64,000 nucleotides of DNA, from the NCBI RefSeq assembly GCF_002272825.1, contig NZ_MLAM01000001.1, forward strand, positions 124,001 to 188,000. The letters are read 5' to 3'. This DNA is from Helicobacter sp. 11S02596-1 (GTDB lineage: Bacteria; Campylobacterota; Campylobacteria; Campylobacterales; Helicobacteraceae). The translations under genes and the position numbers were made by a program. The notes beneath the pieces are model-generated. The model did not search any database. It was not told the DNA's origin and saw nothing but the letters and a program-made list of their open reading frames with translations. Every line of letters starts with the position of its first letter. Within the stretch, counting starts at the first letter, position 1. Shown one piece after another: positions 1-9,205 of the stretch.

Positions 1-1027
1 TGGGAGCGGGTATGAGATCTAGGGGCCAAATAAAGCCCATCATAAACACCAAAGGCAACGAAGTAATCAAAACAATTTGCGTAGGCAAAGCAGGGCGAGA
101 AAGAAGCAATCCAAACAAAACCCCAAAGCTCGCACAACACAAAATAAACATCAATGCAAAGCACCAAAATGAAATGATATTTGCACCGATATGGACGCCA
201 TAAAACTGGAATAAAAAACCAAAATAAAATATAAAAAACACGATATAAATCATCGAAAAAGCCGTGATTCTCGCAAGCACAAGTTTAACGGCGGGGGCGA
301 GATAGAAGTAATTTGTTTGGAGATTTTCTTCGATATTTTTTTGGTCTGAAGTGTTTTTTTGGAGGTTTTTTTGGATTAAAAGGTTTTTTTGATTTTGAGA
401 CGCACCCAAAATCCCCGCCCCAGCAATCATCGTCTGGTGCAAGATAAACACCAAAATCGCAGCCAAAGCATAGTTGATATAGCCGGCACTCGGGTTATAG
501 AGCGGGATAGCATTAGGCTGGATCAATTCGCTATCTTGTGGCGTATTTTGATGCCCTCTGTCTTTTTCTAGGAGGATTTTTTGGTGCTTGATTTGGTTTG
601 AGAGCTCGTTGCTTGCATTCAAAATCCCATCAATCACCGCCCCATAAATCAAAAAATACGACGCATTAGCGAAGTAATCCAAACGGCTAGGGATTCCCCG
701 ATACACATTGGATTCAAATCGTTGCGGGATTTCCAAAATCCCTCCAATCTCATCTTTTTCTAGCAAGTTTTTTGCCTCTTTCATTGAGATAAACACGGCT
801 TTTACATCGACTTGGGGCGTAGCTTGCACCAAAAAAATCAACTTTTTTGATAACGATGTATTATCCCGATCGACCACGGCGATTTTTTGCGAATCTAAGA
901 TGTCATTGCGATAAGGCGAGGGATACAAAAAAGCATAAAGAAGCGAGCCGATCACCACAACAAAAACCACCGAAATATTGGTAAAAATGGCTTTAAATTC
1001 TTTAAAAAGCACAGCAAAAAAACTCAT
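1..1027 (-). CDS. ABC-2 type exporter permease, second copy (partial, C-terminus beyond window)
   Basis: Membrane permease subunit of an ABC-2 type efflux system. The reverse strand reads without a stop from the ATG at 1027 to the window edge. The frame starts MSFFAVLFKEF, then a hydrophobic segment, a large polar loop (about residues 45-200) and a group of hydrophobic segments towards the edge (for example LVFMMGFIWPL). This is the usual plan of the YhhJ/YbhR family: one N-terminal helix, a periplasmic domain and a C-terminal helical bundle. The start overlaps the stop of the upstream permease as ATGA, so the two are probably translationally coupled. It is the last gene seen of an export operon with an HlyD-like adaptor and a TolC-like outer membrane protein. 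No ABC ATPase lies inside the window. Substrate unknown. Confidence 0.85.
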   Translation of the reverse strand, partial: MSFFAVLFKEFKAIFTNISVVFVVVIGSLLYAFLYPSPYRNDILDSQKIAVVDRDNTSLSKKLIFLVQATPQVDVKAVFISMKEAKNLLEKDEIGGILEIPQRFESNVYRGIPSRLDYFANASYFLIYGAVIDGILNASNELSNQIKHQKILLEKDRGHQNTPQDSELIQPNAIPLYNPSAGYINYALAAILVFILHQTMIAGAGILGASQNQKNLLIQKNLQKNTSDQKNIEENLQTNYFYLAPAVKLVLARITAFSMIYIVFFIFYFGFLFQFYGVHIGANIISFWCFALMFILCCASFGVLFGLLLSRPALPTQIVLITSLPLVFMMGFIWPLDLIPAP

Positions 1028-2109
1028 TTTTTTGCCCTCAAACTTTCTAGGAGCAAACCCAGTGGCAAAAAAAGCAAAAACGGCAACATCAAAGCGATAG
1101 TTTTGAGACTATAGAGCCCATCAAGGGCGTAATTTGCCTGCTGTAAATAAAATTTCATAAAATACGAAATCGGCAAAATATGACTCCAAAACAATGCAAA
1201 GCTATCCATACTATTTTGCGGGTAGGTAATGCCTGCAAAAGCAAAGCTCGGTGCGGTATAAGCAGCAATAAAACTCGCCGTCTTGGTGCTATCGCGCAAG
1301 AAAGATTGCAAGCAAATCACTACCGAACTCACCGCACCCACCATCACCACCACGCCCAAAAACACTATCCCAATATTGCCAAAATGAGCATACCCCAAAG
1401 TGCTAAAAGTCGCCATCATCGCCATCCCCCAGCACACAAAAATAACGCTATTTATTATTAAGCCTGAGAGCGTGTCTTTATATCCTGAAGCCTTACCCAA
1501 AAAATTTAGCATCCCCAAAGCAATGAGAATCTGCCACATACACGGCAAAATCAGTGTCAATAAAAACTGGGCGTAACTATTGTTAGGATTATAAAGGGCG
1601 TGGATATTCGAGATAATCGGCATTGCCTCTGATAGAGCAATGTTGATGTCAGCATTTTTTGCAAGCCCTTTTGCAAAGAGAGCTTTGGCATTCATCGTGG
1701 CAATCACTTGCAAAAAAGCACTCTGGATTGCCTTGCCAATCAGCACAAATTGGGCATTGTAATAAAAAGGGATTGTTGTTTTCACCCCGATTTTGCTATG
1801 GCGCTCCAAGCCTGCTGGGATAACCACAACGCCATAAATTACCCCACTACTTAGATCGATTTTTGCCCGCTCTAGCGAATCATAGACTTTTTTTATCTCT
1901 AGCGTAGAAGTTGCATTCAGATTAAAATAGATCTGGTTACTTAGCAAACTTTTATCATCATCGATAATGCCAATGGGGAGCTTTTGGGGTAAGCCCATAT
2001 AAAAAATACTATAAACCAATATCCCCAAAAACACGGGCAAAACAAAGCAAATGATTGCCAAAAATTTATTTTGCCAGAGGTTTTGGATTTGTTTTTTGAA
2101 ATGTTTCAT
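1024..2109 (-). CDS. ABC-2 type exporter permease, first copy
   Basis: A 361-residue inner-membrane permease of the ABC-2 family. The N-terminus (MKHFKKQIQNLWQNKFLAII) leads into one membrane helix. A periplasmic domain with the typical GIIDDDKS segment follows (about 40-175), then five or six hydrophobic segments from about 185 to 355. It is paralogous in layout to the next permease and overlaps it by 4 bases. The HlyD-like adaptor ends 15 bp upstream. In H. pylori a similar set (HP1486-HP1489) is annotated as an efflux system. The exported compound cannot be read from the sequence. Confidence 0.9.
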   Translation of the reverse strand: MKHFKKQIQNLWQNKFLAIICFVLPVFLGILVYSIFYMGLPQKLPIGIIDDDKSLLSNQIYFNLNATSTLEIKKVYDSLERAKIDLSSGVIYGVVVIPAGLERHSKIGVKTTIPFYYNAQFVLIGKAIQSAFLQVIATMNAKALFAKGLAKNADINIALSEAMPIISNIHALYNPNNSYAQFLLTLILPCMWQILIALGMLNFLGKASGYKDTLSGLIINSVIFVCWGMAMMATFSTLGYAHFGNIGIVFLGVVVMVGAVSSVVICLQSFLRDSTKTASFIAAYTAPSFAFAGITYPQNSMDSFALFWSHILPISYFMKFYLQQANYALDGLYSLKTIALMLPFLLFLPLGLLLESLRAKK

Positions 2110-2124
2110 CGCCCATTCATCGCT

Positions 2125-3105
2125 TTAATGCAATGTTACCATCACGCTCATCCCCACTTTCAAGCCCGCAATCTCACCTAGGGGTTTGGCCTCAATCTCA
2201 AAACTTTTCATATCATAGCCTTGCGTGCTTGATGTGGCTTTCCACGTGGCAAATTCGCCCATCACAGAAACATAATCGACCTTAAATTTTACATTTTGTC
2301 CCAATGCCGGGATATAGCCCTCAAATTCCGATCCTAGTGCAAAATCTTTCAGATAAGATTCAGGGATGCTTAGTTGCAACCAAGCGTCTTTGATATCGAC
2401 AAGTTGGACTACAGGGAAGCCGCTCGGGCTTAGTTCCCCGCTATAAAGCAAAATATTGCTCACCTCCCCATCGATAGGTGCATACGCTTCAATATCTTTG
2501 ATATACGCCTCCACCTCGCTGACCTGCCCTGCTGCGGCTCTTTCTTTTTCTTCGGCAGCTTTTTTAGTTTCTGCACTCGCCCCATCAAGCGCGATTTTGT
2601 ATTGCTGGTAAGCGGTGTTTTCGTGGTATTTTGCACTTTTGTAGGTTGCGTAGGCTTCATCTCTTCTTTGCAGGCTTGCTACGCCATTATCATAAAGCCC
2701 TTGTATTCTCTGATAAGTCTTTTCTGCGAGATCTGCCATCGCCTTGGCACTTTCCCATAAATCCCTAGCGGAGACGATGGTTTCGACACGCGCACCCTTT
2801 TTTGTCTCATCGCTCATCGCTTTGGCAGCTTCATAGCTCGCTTGGGCTTGGGTGAGCTTGGCTTCAAGTTCGGGGCTTTTGATGGTATAGATCACATCCC
2901 CTTTTTTAACCTGTGTGCCTTTTTTGACAAAAATTTGATCAATCCGCCCCGCAAGCTTGGAACTCACGCTGTATTCTCTCGCATTAATTTGTCCTTGGAG
3001 TATCTGGGGCTTGGGCGCATAAGCGATATAAAATGTCCCACCCAACCATATCAAGAGGACTAGCCCAATGGCAGTTGCTAACCAAATTTGAATATTTTTT
3101 TTCAT
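2125..3105 (-). CDS. HlyD/EmrA-family periplasmic adaptor (membrane fusion protein)
   Basis: A 326-residue membrane fusion protein linking the inner-membrane permeases to the outer membrane channel. It has a single N-terminal anchor (about residues 7-28). A barrel-sandwich (lipoyl-like) half follows with the family pattern AGRIDQIFVKKGTQVKKGDV near 52-72. An alpha-helical hairpin rich in A, E, K and Q spans about 80-200, the second lipoyl half begins with DIEAYAPIDGEV, and a beta-barrel domain closes the protein. The start is supported by AAGGATGG just before the ATG. It lies 39 bp downstream of the TolC-like gene and 15 bp before the first permease, so one operon is likely. Confidence 0.93.
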   Translation of the reverse strand: MKKNIQIWLATAIGLVLLIWLGGTFYIAYAPKPQILQGQINAREYSVSSKLAGRIDQIFVKKGTQVKKGDVIYTIKSPELEAKLTQAQASYEAAKAMSDETKKGARVETIVSARDLWESAKAMADLAEKTYQRIQGLYDNGVASLQRRDEAYATYKSAKYHENTAYQQYKIALDGASAETKKAAEEKERAAAGQVSEVEAYIKDIEAYAPIDGEVSNILLYSGELSPSGFPVVQLVDIKDAWLQLSIPESYLKDFALGSEFEGYIPALGQNVKFKVDYVSVMGEFATWKATSSTQGYDMKSFEIEAKPLGEIAGLKVGMSVMVTLH

Positions 3106-3144
3106 ACACCATCCTTTATGTCCATAGCTTTTTGATCTCTTGGG

Positions 3145-4608
3145 CTAATGCTGGTAATCATAAAACATATCTAAATGATTGCTCAAAGCCATCAAATCCG
3201 CTAACGACGTGATGGCTTTATATGTAACACTTTTTTGCTCGATCAAAACTGCCAAAAGCGCATTCCTAGCATCAACGACTTGCGCACTCGTTGCGACCCC
3301 TTGCTTGAACGCTTCTTCTTGAAGCTTGAGATTTTCTCTAGCAAGCTCGATACTCGAATCCAAGCTTTCATACTCTTGTATAGCCGAAACGACCTGTTTG
3401 TAGGTCTTGCGGGTCAAAAGCTCGAGTTCTTTTCGAGCTTGGGATTTTAGTGCTTCAAGCTGGAGTTGGGCAAGCTTGGCAGCTTGATATTTTTGAATCC
3501 GCCCCTCGGGCGTAATGATCGGGAGGGAAGCCCCAATGCCAACATACCAATCAGGGATCATTTTGTTTAAGATAGAATCCTTATCTTTCATCACATAAGA
3601 CCCAAAAAGTCCCACTTTTGGCAAAAATTTGCTCATTTGGAGCTTTTTGACTTCATTGGCACTGAGTGTTTTGTTTTCAAGAGTCTTGAGTGCCGGATAG
3701 GTTTGGAGTGTTTCATTGACAAAAAAATCCGCACCAAAATCTGTTATATGCAGGGTTTTGTCTCCAAGATTTAGCGGTGAGCTGGGGAAAAGATTGTCCT
3801 TAGAGGACAAGATAGTCTGAAACGCCAGATAAGCGATCTCCAAAGAATTTTTTGCCTCTGCGGTTTTGTTTTTGGCTCGATCATATGCCACTTGAGCGCT
3901 CAAAACCTCAATCCTTGCGATTTGCCCTGCTTTTTGGAGTTTTATGGCGTTTTGATAATGCTGGTAATGCCCGTTTTGTATATTTTCAAGGACGTGAAGC
4001 ACTTCTTGATGGAGCACCACGCCATAATAAATCCTCACAAGCTCTTCAAAGGTTGCGAGTTTTTTTAATCGAAGGGCTTCGTTTGCATCTTTGATCTCTA
4101 AAGCTGCGATTTTGCTCGCATAGATTCTCGCCCCACCCGTATAGAGTGGATAAACGATATTCAACGCCCCCATTACGATGTCTTGTTTGGAAAGTGGGAT
4201 GGGCGAAGCTAGCGTTTGCAAAAAGCTGTTGATGGGTGGCAATGTTGGAATTTGAGGAATCAAACTTTTGTCTTGGATCAAATCGAGCTCGATAGGCTTT
4301 GCCAAATGCACGTAAAATGCACTCAGATCAATGCTTGGCAAAAATGAAAGCTTGGTAGCTGTGCTGAGTTTTTGCGCACGCTGGATACCGATTTCTTCAG
4401 ATTTGATACCATCGTGGTGTTGTAACACCCTTTCCCAAGCTTGCTTGATCGTGATGGCTTCATCCACCAAAGCAATTGTGCTGGGCTTTATTTCTTTTGG
4501 CTTGGTCTCTTTTGTTTCTTTTTTTTCTTGCGTTTCTTGGGTAAAACTATCGGCAAAAACATTAATAAAAACGATACAAAAAATAAAAAATACAAAAAAA
4601 TTTTTCAT
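3145..4608 (-). CDS. TolC-family outer membrane efflux protein
   Basis: Outer membrane channel of the tripartite exporter, 487 residues from the chosen start. The frame is open to an upstream ATG at 4629. The ATG at 4608 begins a clean signal peptide (MKNFFVFFIFCIVFINVFA) and has AAGG about 10 nt upstream, so it is preferred. A lysine/glutamate/threonine-rich linker (about 25-45) precedes two OEP repeats with long coiled-coil stretches, and TAVQVVDAR-like signatures occur near the C-terminus (ATSAQVVDARNALL). It is the first gene of the export operon. A structured intergenic element ends about 100 bp upstream. Confidence 0.92.
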   Translation of the reverse strand: MKNFFVFFIFCIVFINVFADSFTQETQEKKETKETKPKEIKPSTIALVDEAITIKQAWERVLQHHDGIKSEEIGIQRAQKLSTATKLSFLPSIDLSAFYVHLAKPIELDLIQDKSLIPQIPTLPPINSFLQTLASPIPLSKQDIVMGALNIVYPLYTGGARIYASKIAALEIKDANEALRLKKLATFEELVRIYYGVVLHQEVLHVLENIQNGHYQHYQNAIKLQKAGQIARIEVLSAQVAYDRAKNKTAEAKNSLEIAYLAFQTILSSKDNLFPSSPLNLGDKTLHITDFGADFFVNETLQTYPALKTLENKTLSANEVKKLQMSKFLPKVGLFGSYVMKDKDSILNKMIPDWYVGIGASLPIITPEGRIQKYQAAKLAQLQLEALKSQARKELELLTRKTYKQVVSAIQEYESLDSSIELARENLKLQEEAFKQGVATSAQVVDARNALLAVLIEQKSVTYKAITSLADLMALSNHLDMFYDYQH

Positions 4609-4706
4609 TAAATACGCCTTATCACGCAAATCCTACTACCCCTCTGCTACACAATGCCACAAACTCTAAAAATGCGGTAACTATAACACAATATTTATAA
4701 AAACCA

Positions 4707-4740
4707 CTAAAAATTGGGCTGAAATCGTGTGCTAGCAGGG
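4707..4740 (-). repeat. Element terminus, inverted partner of 9665-9699
   Basis: The 34 bases here are the reverse complement of 9665-9699 except for one extra base in the latter. Both contain CCCTGCTAGCACACGAT and end in CCCAATTTTTAG in element orientation. They mark the same end of regions A and B, which lie in opposite orientation around yqhA, the CorC-like gene and pit. Confidence 0.85.
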
Positions 4741-5263
4741 GATTACTCGGGCGAGTCAAAATACTTTAGGAGCGAAGCGAGGCTTTGCCTCTTGGGGTGG
4801 TCTTCAGATTCAGTTTTAAACTGAATCGAGTAAAAAATAATAATTTTTTTCCATAGCTGTGCGACTAGTGATTGTTTCTCATACTAGCTAGAAAGGGGTC
4901 AGGGGGGCTTAGAATTGCGAAGACCGCCCCCCTAGACCCCTTTAGAACCCCTACCCCCGTCACGCCCCCAATGCAATGCAGGATTAAAAAGCGTAGCGGG
5001 CTCGGCTTGCTGGCGGATAAGGTTTCCAAACCTTAGAAATTTTACCCACCCGCCCCAAGTTGATGACCAGCGGTAGCTGGGAATAACCCAATAACTTTAG
5101 GAGCGAACGGGGGCTTTGCTCCCGTGAGTGGTCTTCAGATTCACAACGTGAATCGAGTAAAAATAATGATTCTTTCCATAGCCGTGCGACTAGTGATTGT
5201 TTCTCATACTAGCTAGAAAGGGGTGTTGAGGATTCCCGCCCGCCCTATCTGACTTGCGAAGCG

Positions 5264-5276
5264 CCCCCCCCCCCCC
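5264..5276. repeat. C13 homopolymer in the second G/C-rich hairpin of region A
   Basis: Thirteen consecutive C residues inside the G/C-rich hairpin module, next to the constant loop sequence CTTGCGAAGCG. No reading frame crosses it. The tract should be length-variable by slippage and may be mis-sized in assemblies. Confidence 0.9.
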
Positions 5277-5584
5277 GCTCACCCCTTTAAACCCCTGTTC
5301 CCCCTGCACGCCCCCTTAGTAGGCGAGATGACAGGGCGTAGAGGGCTTTGGTTTGTTGGCGGATAAGATTTAAAAACCTTAGAAATCTATCTCAAATACA
5401 CAAAGCTTCGCTTTGTGTATGAGATGGTTACTTTAGGAATGGAAGCAGGCTCTGCCTGCTGGAATGGTCTTCAGGTTTAATTTTTCAGAGAAAAAATTAA
5501 ACCGAGTAAAACATAATGAAAAGCAAAACATAATATTTTTTGTTATGATTACCGCCTAAAAATATTCCATCAAAGGGTGCGAGA

Positions 5585-6091
5585 ATGAATTTTATCCAAC
5601 AATTATTTGAAAAACTGCTTTGGAACTCTAGGCTTTTTATCATCCTTGCTGTCGTGCTTTCGATGGTGGGGGCTACACTGCTCTTTGTCGTGGCAAGTAT
5701 CGATGTTATCAAGGCGGTTATCAATACTTACAAATATTATGTTGGCTTGCTAGGAGCGGATGCAGATATCCATAATGTCTTGTTGCATACCATCGTTTCA
5801 GCGATTGATTTGTATTTGATTGCTGTGGTGTTGCTTATCTTTTCATTCGGGCTTTATGAGCTTTTTATCCGCAAGATAACCATCAAAGATGAGAATAGCT
5901 CAAAGGTCCTAGAAATCCATACACTCGATCAGCTCAAAGACAAGCTGGCAAAAGTCATCGTGATGGCTTTGATTGTGGCATTTTTCTCAAAAGTCCTCAA
6001 TATGGGGATTGCGGTCTCTGTGGATATGCTTTATTTTTCTATTTCGATCCTAGCGATTTGCGTGGGACTTTATTTTTTGCACAAACATTAA
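5585..6091 (+). CDS. yqhA: YqhA/UPF0114-family integral membrane protein
   Basis: A 168-residue membrane protein of the UPF0114 (YqhA) family, function unknown. The sequence has four hydrophobic segments (about 15-42, 75-100, 128-145 and 148-166) and the family start pattern FEKLLWNSRLFIILAVV. AAGGGTGCGAG precedes the ATG. It is a single plus-strand gene between region A (its hairpin 1 ends about 80 bp upstream) and the convergent CorC-like gene, whose end is only 21 bp away. An H. pylori relative is HP0189. Confidence 0.88.
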   Translation: MNFIQQLFEKLLWNSRLFIILAVVLSMVGATLLFVVASIDVIKAVINTYKYYVGLLGADADIHNVLLHTIVSAIDLYLIAVVLLIFSFGLYELFIRKITIKDENSSKVLEIHTLDQLKDKLAKVIVMALIVAFFSKVLNMGIAVSVDMLYFSISILAICVGLYFLHKH

Positions 6092-6112
6092 TCTTGCCAA
6101 AAATATAAAGCC

Positions 6113-7450
6113 TCAAGCCTCTTTTGTCTCCATCTGCTCAGGTTGGGGCATTTTGCGGACTTTGAGTTTTTTGATCCTTGCCCCATCCATACTCAAAATC
6201 TCAAATTCACAATATTTATCGCTCACACGATCGCTCACAACCGGCAATCTCCCCAGCAAACCAAAGACATACCCGCCAATCGTAACCTGCTCGCATTCAT
6301 CATCAAAGGCAACGCCCATCGCTTCTTCGACACTCTCAAGATCCATCATCCCATCAAATTCATAAGTATTTTCATCAATGCGGTGCATATCTTCTGTTTT
6401 GAGATCGTGCTCATCAGAAATATCGCCCATAATCTCTTCAATAATATCTTCCATCGTCAATAATCCCGCTGTCCCGCCGTATTCATCAATAACAAGGGCG
6501 GTATGGATTTGCTCCTTGTTCATTTTGATGAGGATCTGAGAAATTGAGGCACTTTCTGGCACAATAATCATTTGCCTCACAAGGGCTTTGAGATCGTGCT
6601 TGTTAGCATCAAATACCGAGCTCATCAGCAAATCCCGGATATGAATCATCCCAATAATATTATCCTTGCTGCCCTCACAATACGGGTATCGTGTGTGGCG
6701 ACTTTCCATCACGATATGGATATTCTCTTTATAACTTTTTTCAGCATTGAGACAAATCATATCTTTTCTAGGGGTCATAATCTCTTTGGCAATCGTATCA
6801 GAAAAATCAACAGCATTTTTGATGATCTCCCCTTCAATCGAATCAATCACGCCACCTTTGAGGCTTTCCCCGACGATGATTTTAAGCTCTTCTTCAGAAT
6901 GCGCGCTTTCAGCTTCTCTGGCAGGCTCGATACCGATACGCTTGAGAAAAAACGCCGCCAAAATATCAAAAAGTCGGATAACAGGATAGAAAATAACCCA
7001 AAAAGAATACAAAGGTCGCGCAACAAAAAGGGCGGATTTTTCAGATTTGGCAATCGCAATAGATTTGGGAACAATCTCGCCTAAAACCACGTGCAAAAGC
7101 GTGATGAGCGTAAAGGCGATGATAAAACTGATCGTATGGAGTAAAATAACATTTTCCCCAAAAAGCATCGCAAGTGGGATACCAATAAGCCTAGCAACCG
7201 CTGGCTCCCCTATCCAACCAAGCGCAAGAGATGAGAGTGTGATACCTAGTTGCGTCGCACTCAGATACGTATCGAGTTGATGAGAAATCTTCAAAGCCAG
7301 CTTGGCATTCAAGCTCCCTGTTTTGGAGAGTTCTTCAAGACGGGATTTTCTCACTTTAACAATCGCAAACTCAGAAAGAACAAAAAAGGCGTTTAAAAAC
7401 ACCAAAAATATCGCAAAAATAAACATCAAAACCGATTCATACGGGTCCAA
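6113..7450 (-). CDS. CNNM/CorC-type membrane protein with CBS pair (hemolysin-family transporter)
   Basis: A 445-residue protein of the HlyC/CorC family, associated in other bacteria with magnesium or other cation efflux. Residues about 5-190 form the CNNM/DUF21 membrane domain with three or four helices. Residues about 215-330 hold two CBS motifs (KEIMTPRKDMICL...RYPYCEG and VPESASISQIL...DEYGGTAGLLTMED). Residues about 345-430 match the CorC C-terminal domain. It appears to start at a TTG (7448-7450) with AAGGAG six bases before it. It is followed on the same strand side by pit, 112 bp upstream. H. pylori HP1490 is the likely orthologue. The ion is not known for this group. Confidence 0.9.
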   Translation of the reverse strand: MDPYESVLMFIFAIFLVFLNAFFVLSEFAIVKVRKSRLEELSKTGSLNAKLALKISHQLDTYLSATQLGITLSSLALGWIGEPAVARLIGIPLAMLFGENVILLHTISFIIAFTLITLLHVVLGEIVPKSIAIAKSEKSALFVARPLYSFWVIFYPVIRLFDILAAFFLKRIGIEPAREAESAHSEEELKIIVGESLKGGVIDSIEGEIIKNAVDFSDTIAKEIMTPRKDMICLNAEKSYKENIHIVMESRHTRYPYCEGSKDNIIGMIHIRDLLMSSVFDANKHDLKALVRQMIIVPESASISQILIKMNKEQIHTALVIDEYGGTAGLLTMEDIIEEIMGDISDEHDLKTEDMHRIDENTYEFDGMMDLESVEEAMGVAFDDECEQVTIGGYVFGLLGRLPVVSDRVSDKYCEFEILSMDGARIKKLKVRKMPQPEQMETKEA

Positions 7451-7562
7451 CTAATACTCCTTAAATTTTAGAACGCGATTTTAAAATGCCATCAATGTGC
7501 CGAAATATCGGATACGTCCTAATAATAAAAATATTTTATCATAAAAACATATTCCAAATGAT

Positions 7563-9143
7563 TTAAAGTTCAGGTCCCACTGCCATCACGATAAAATAAA
7601 CCACCGCCCCCAAAACCGCAGAAACCGGCACGGTAATAATCCAAGAAGCAACGATTTTATTGATAGCGCTCCGCTTGACCAACTCATTTTTATAGACTTT
7701 TTTGAGCGATTTTTTTTCTTTTTTGTTGAGATTTGGCAGGCTGGATTTTTTGTCCATCTTTTTGAGACTCTCTAACATCGCACCTTTTCGTTTTACGCTA
7801 GCTTTATTGAATTTTTCCAAAAATTCCTCAATAGCTTTTGAATCTTTGCCACTATGTGCATTGATGATGGTTTGTTGCATTTCATAATATCTTTTTTTAA
7901 GATACTCGCGCAAAAATCCCACCCCAAAAACCGCCCCGATAGCAATATGCGTCGAACTCACTGGCAATCCCAAAGCCGAAGCAACTAACACGGTCAAAGC
8001 CGCTGACATCGCAATGCAAAAAGCCCGTATTTTGTCAAGCTCGGTGATTTCACTGCCAACGGTTTTTATGAGCTTGGGTCCATAAAGTGCCAATCCCAAA
8101 GAAATCCCAAGCCCCCCAATTACCATAATCCACAACGGCACGCTTGCGGTTTTACCGACACTTTCAAGACTGCCTAATGCCTGATTGATAGCAGCAAGCG
8201 GACCGATAGCATTAGCGACATCATTTGCCCCGTGTGCGAAGCTCAATAACGCCGCAGCAAAAACCAAAGGGATCGTAAAAAGGGTGTTGATGTCTTCTTT
8301 TGTATTTTGGAGGCTAAGAGCCTTTTTGGCTACCAATGGTTTGATGAGAAAATACACCAAAACGGCGAACAAAAAACTTATTCCCAAAGCAAAAGAAATA
8401 TCAATAGAATAAATTTTTTTTAATCCTTTTAACATCAAATACAGCGTAAATGCCCACGTCATTATAAAAATCAATAATGGCACAACCTTTTTGGCTGCGA
8501 GTTTTTTGTTTTGTTTGTAGGTGATGGTCTTTTTGATAGCCATCAAGAAAATCATCGCAATCAAAGCCCCCAGCAACGGCGAGACAATCCAGCTTGCCAC
8601 AATGCTACCAAAAACGCCCCAATTGGCAACTCCCAAGCCACCTGCAGCAATGCCTGCACCCAAGATACCCCCAACGATAGAATGTGTCGTTGAAACCGGT
8701 GCGCCAATGATCGTAGCTAAATGCACCCAGATTGCCCCAGAAACTAGAGCGGCAATCATCACACCCACGAAGACTTTGGGATCAGCGATACTGATGGGAT
8801 CGATAATGCCTGATTTGATGGTATCGACAACCTCACCGCCTGCAATGATAGCGCCCAGAGCCTCACAAAATGCTGCGATGATGATAGCCCCAAAAAGCGT
8901 GATGGCTTTGGAACCCACCGCAGGCCCGACATTGTTTGCAACATCATTCGCACCAATACTCATCGCCATATACCCACCAATAATGGTGGTAAAAACTAAA
9001 AGCAAAGGATTGGAAGTATTTCCAAAATACAGGGCAATAATGGAAATAAAAACCGCAAAAACCATCACAATGGCGATTTTTGAACTCTCTTTTTGAAGTT
9101 TCTTGTTCGCTTTTTGAAACTGATTGATGTCCTGGATCTCCAC
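7563..9143 (-). CDS. pit: Pit-family inorganic phosphate permease
   Basis: A 526-residue PHO-4/PiT transporter. The duplicated family signature is present in both halves: GANDVANNVGPAVGSKA near residues 65-80 and GANDVANAIGPLAA near 305-320. Each is followed by further helices with conserved PVSTTHS and PVSSTHI loops. A charged cytoplasmic stretch (about 430-490) separates the last helices. The start is a GTG with GGAG eight bases before it. Phosphate uptake with low specificity is the known role of the family. Region B begins about 65 bp upstream with its ATTACTCGG end facing this gene. Confidence 0.93.
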   Translation of the reverse strand: MEIQDINQFQKANKKLQKESSKIAIVMVFAVFISIIALYFGNTSNPLLLVFTTIIGGYMAMSIGANDVANNVGPAVGSKAITLFGAIIIAAFCEALGAIIAGGEVVDTIKSGIIDPISIADPKVFVGVMIAALVSGAIWVHLATIIGAPVSTTHSIVGGILGAGIAAGGLGVANWGVFGSIVASWIVSPLLGALIAMIFLMAIKKTITYKQNKKLAAKKVVPLLIFIMTWAFTLYLMLKGLKKIYSIDISFALGISFLFAVLVYFLIKPLVAKKALSLQNTKEDINTLFTIPLVFAAALLSFAHGANDVANAIGPLAAINQALGSLESVGKTASVPLWIMVIGGLGISLGLALYGPKLIKTVGSEITELDKIRAFCIAMSAALTVLVASALGLPVSSTHIAIGAVFGVGFLREYLKKRYYEMQQTIINAHSGKDSKAIEEFLEKFNKASVKRKGAMLESLKKMDKKSSLPNLNKKEKKSLKKVYKNELVKRSAINKIVASWIITVPVSAVLGAVVYFIVMAVGPEL

Positions 9144-9205
9144 GTTGGTATCTCCAAACCTTAGAATTTCGGCACATCATACCAAAAACTTCAATAAAGC
9201 TAACT

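Larger units (their letters stand above)
4707..5512 (-). repeat. Modular hairpin element, region A (three hairpin-1/2 units, two G/C-rich hairpins)
   Basis: Fills the gene-free gap between the tolC-like gene and yqhA and reads in the reverse orientation. From left to right on the plus strand it holds the conserved terminus (4707-4740), hairpin 2 with a GAGGC/GCCTC core (about 4774-4800), hairpin 1 at 4807-4827, a spacer with CTAGCTAG, a G/C-rich hairpin (about 4894-4942), a core with GCGTAGCGGGCT, hairpin 3 of the GGGTTATTC type (about 5060-5092), hairpin 2, and hairpin 1 at 5138-5154. A second copy of the spacer, G/C-rich hairpin (with C13) and core follows. The element ends with hairpin 3 of the ATCTC/GAGAT type (about 5390-5427), hairpin 2 (GCAGGC/GCCTGC) and hairpin 1 at 5474-5503. 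No convincing gene is inside. Confidence 0.85.

Noticed and set aside
700-730. tRNA T-loop-like GGATTCAAATC
   Set aside because: It lies inside the coding sequence of the partial permease and no cloverleaf can be formed around it.
4807-5512. Rho-independent terminators
   Set aside because: The hairpins lack a following T-run in either orientation and occur before genes as well as after them.
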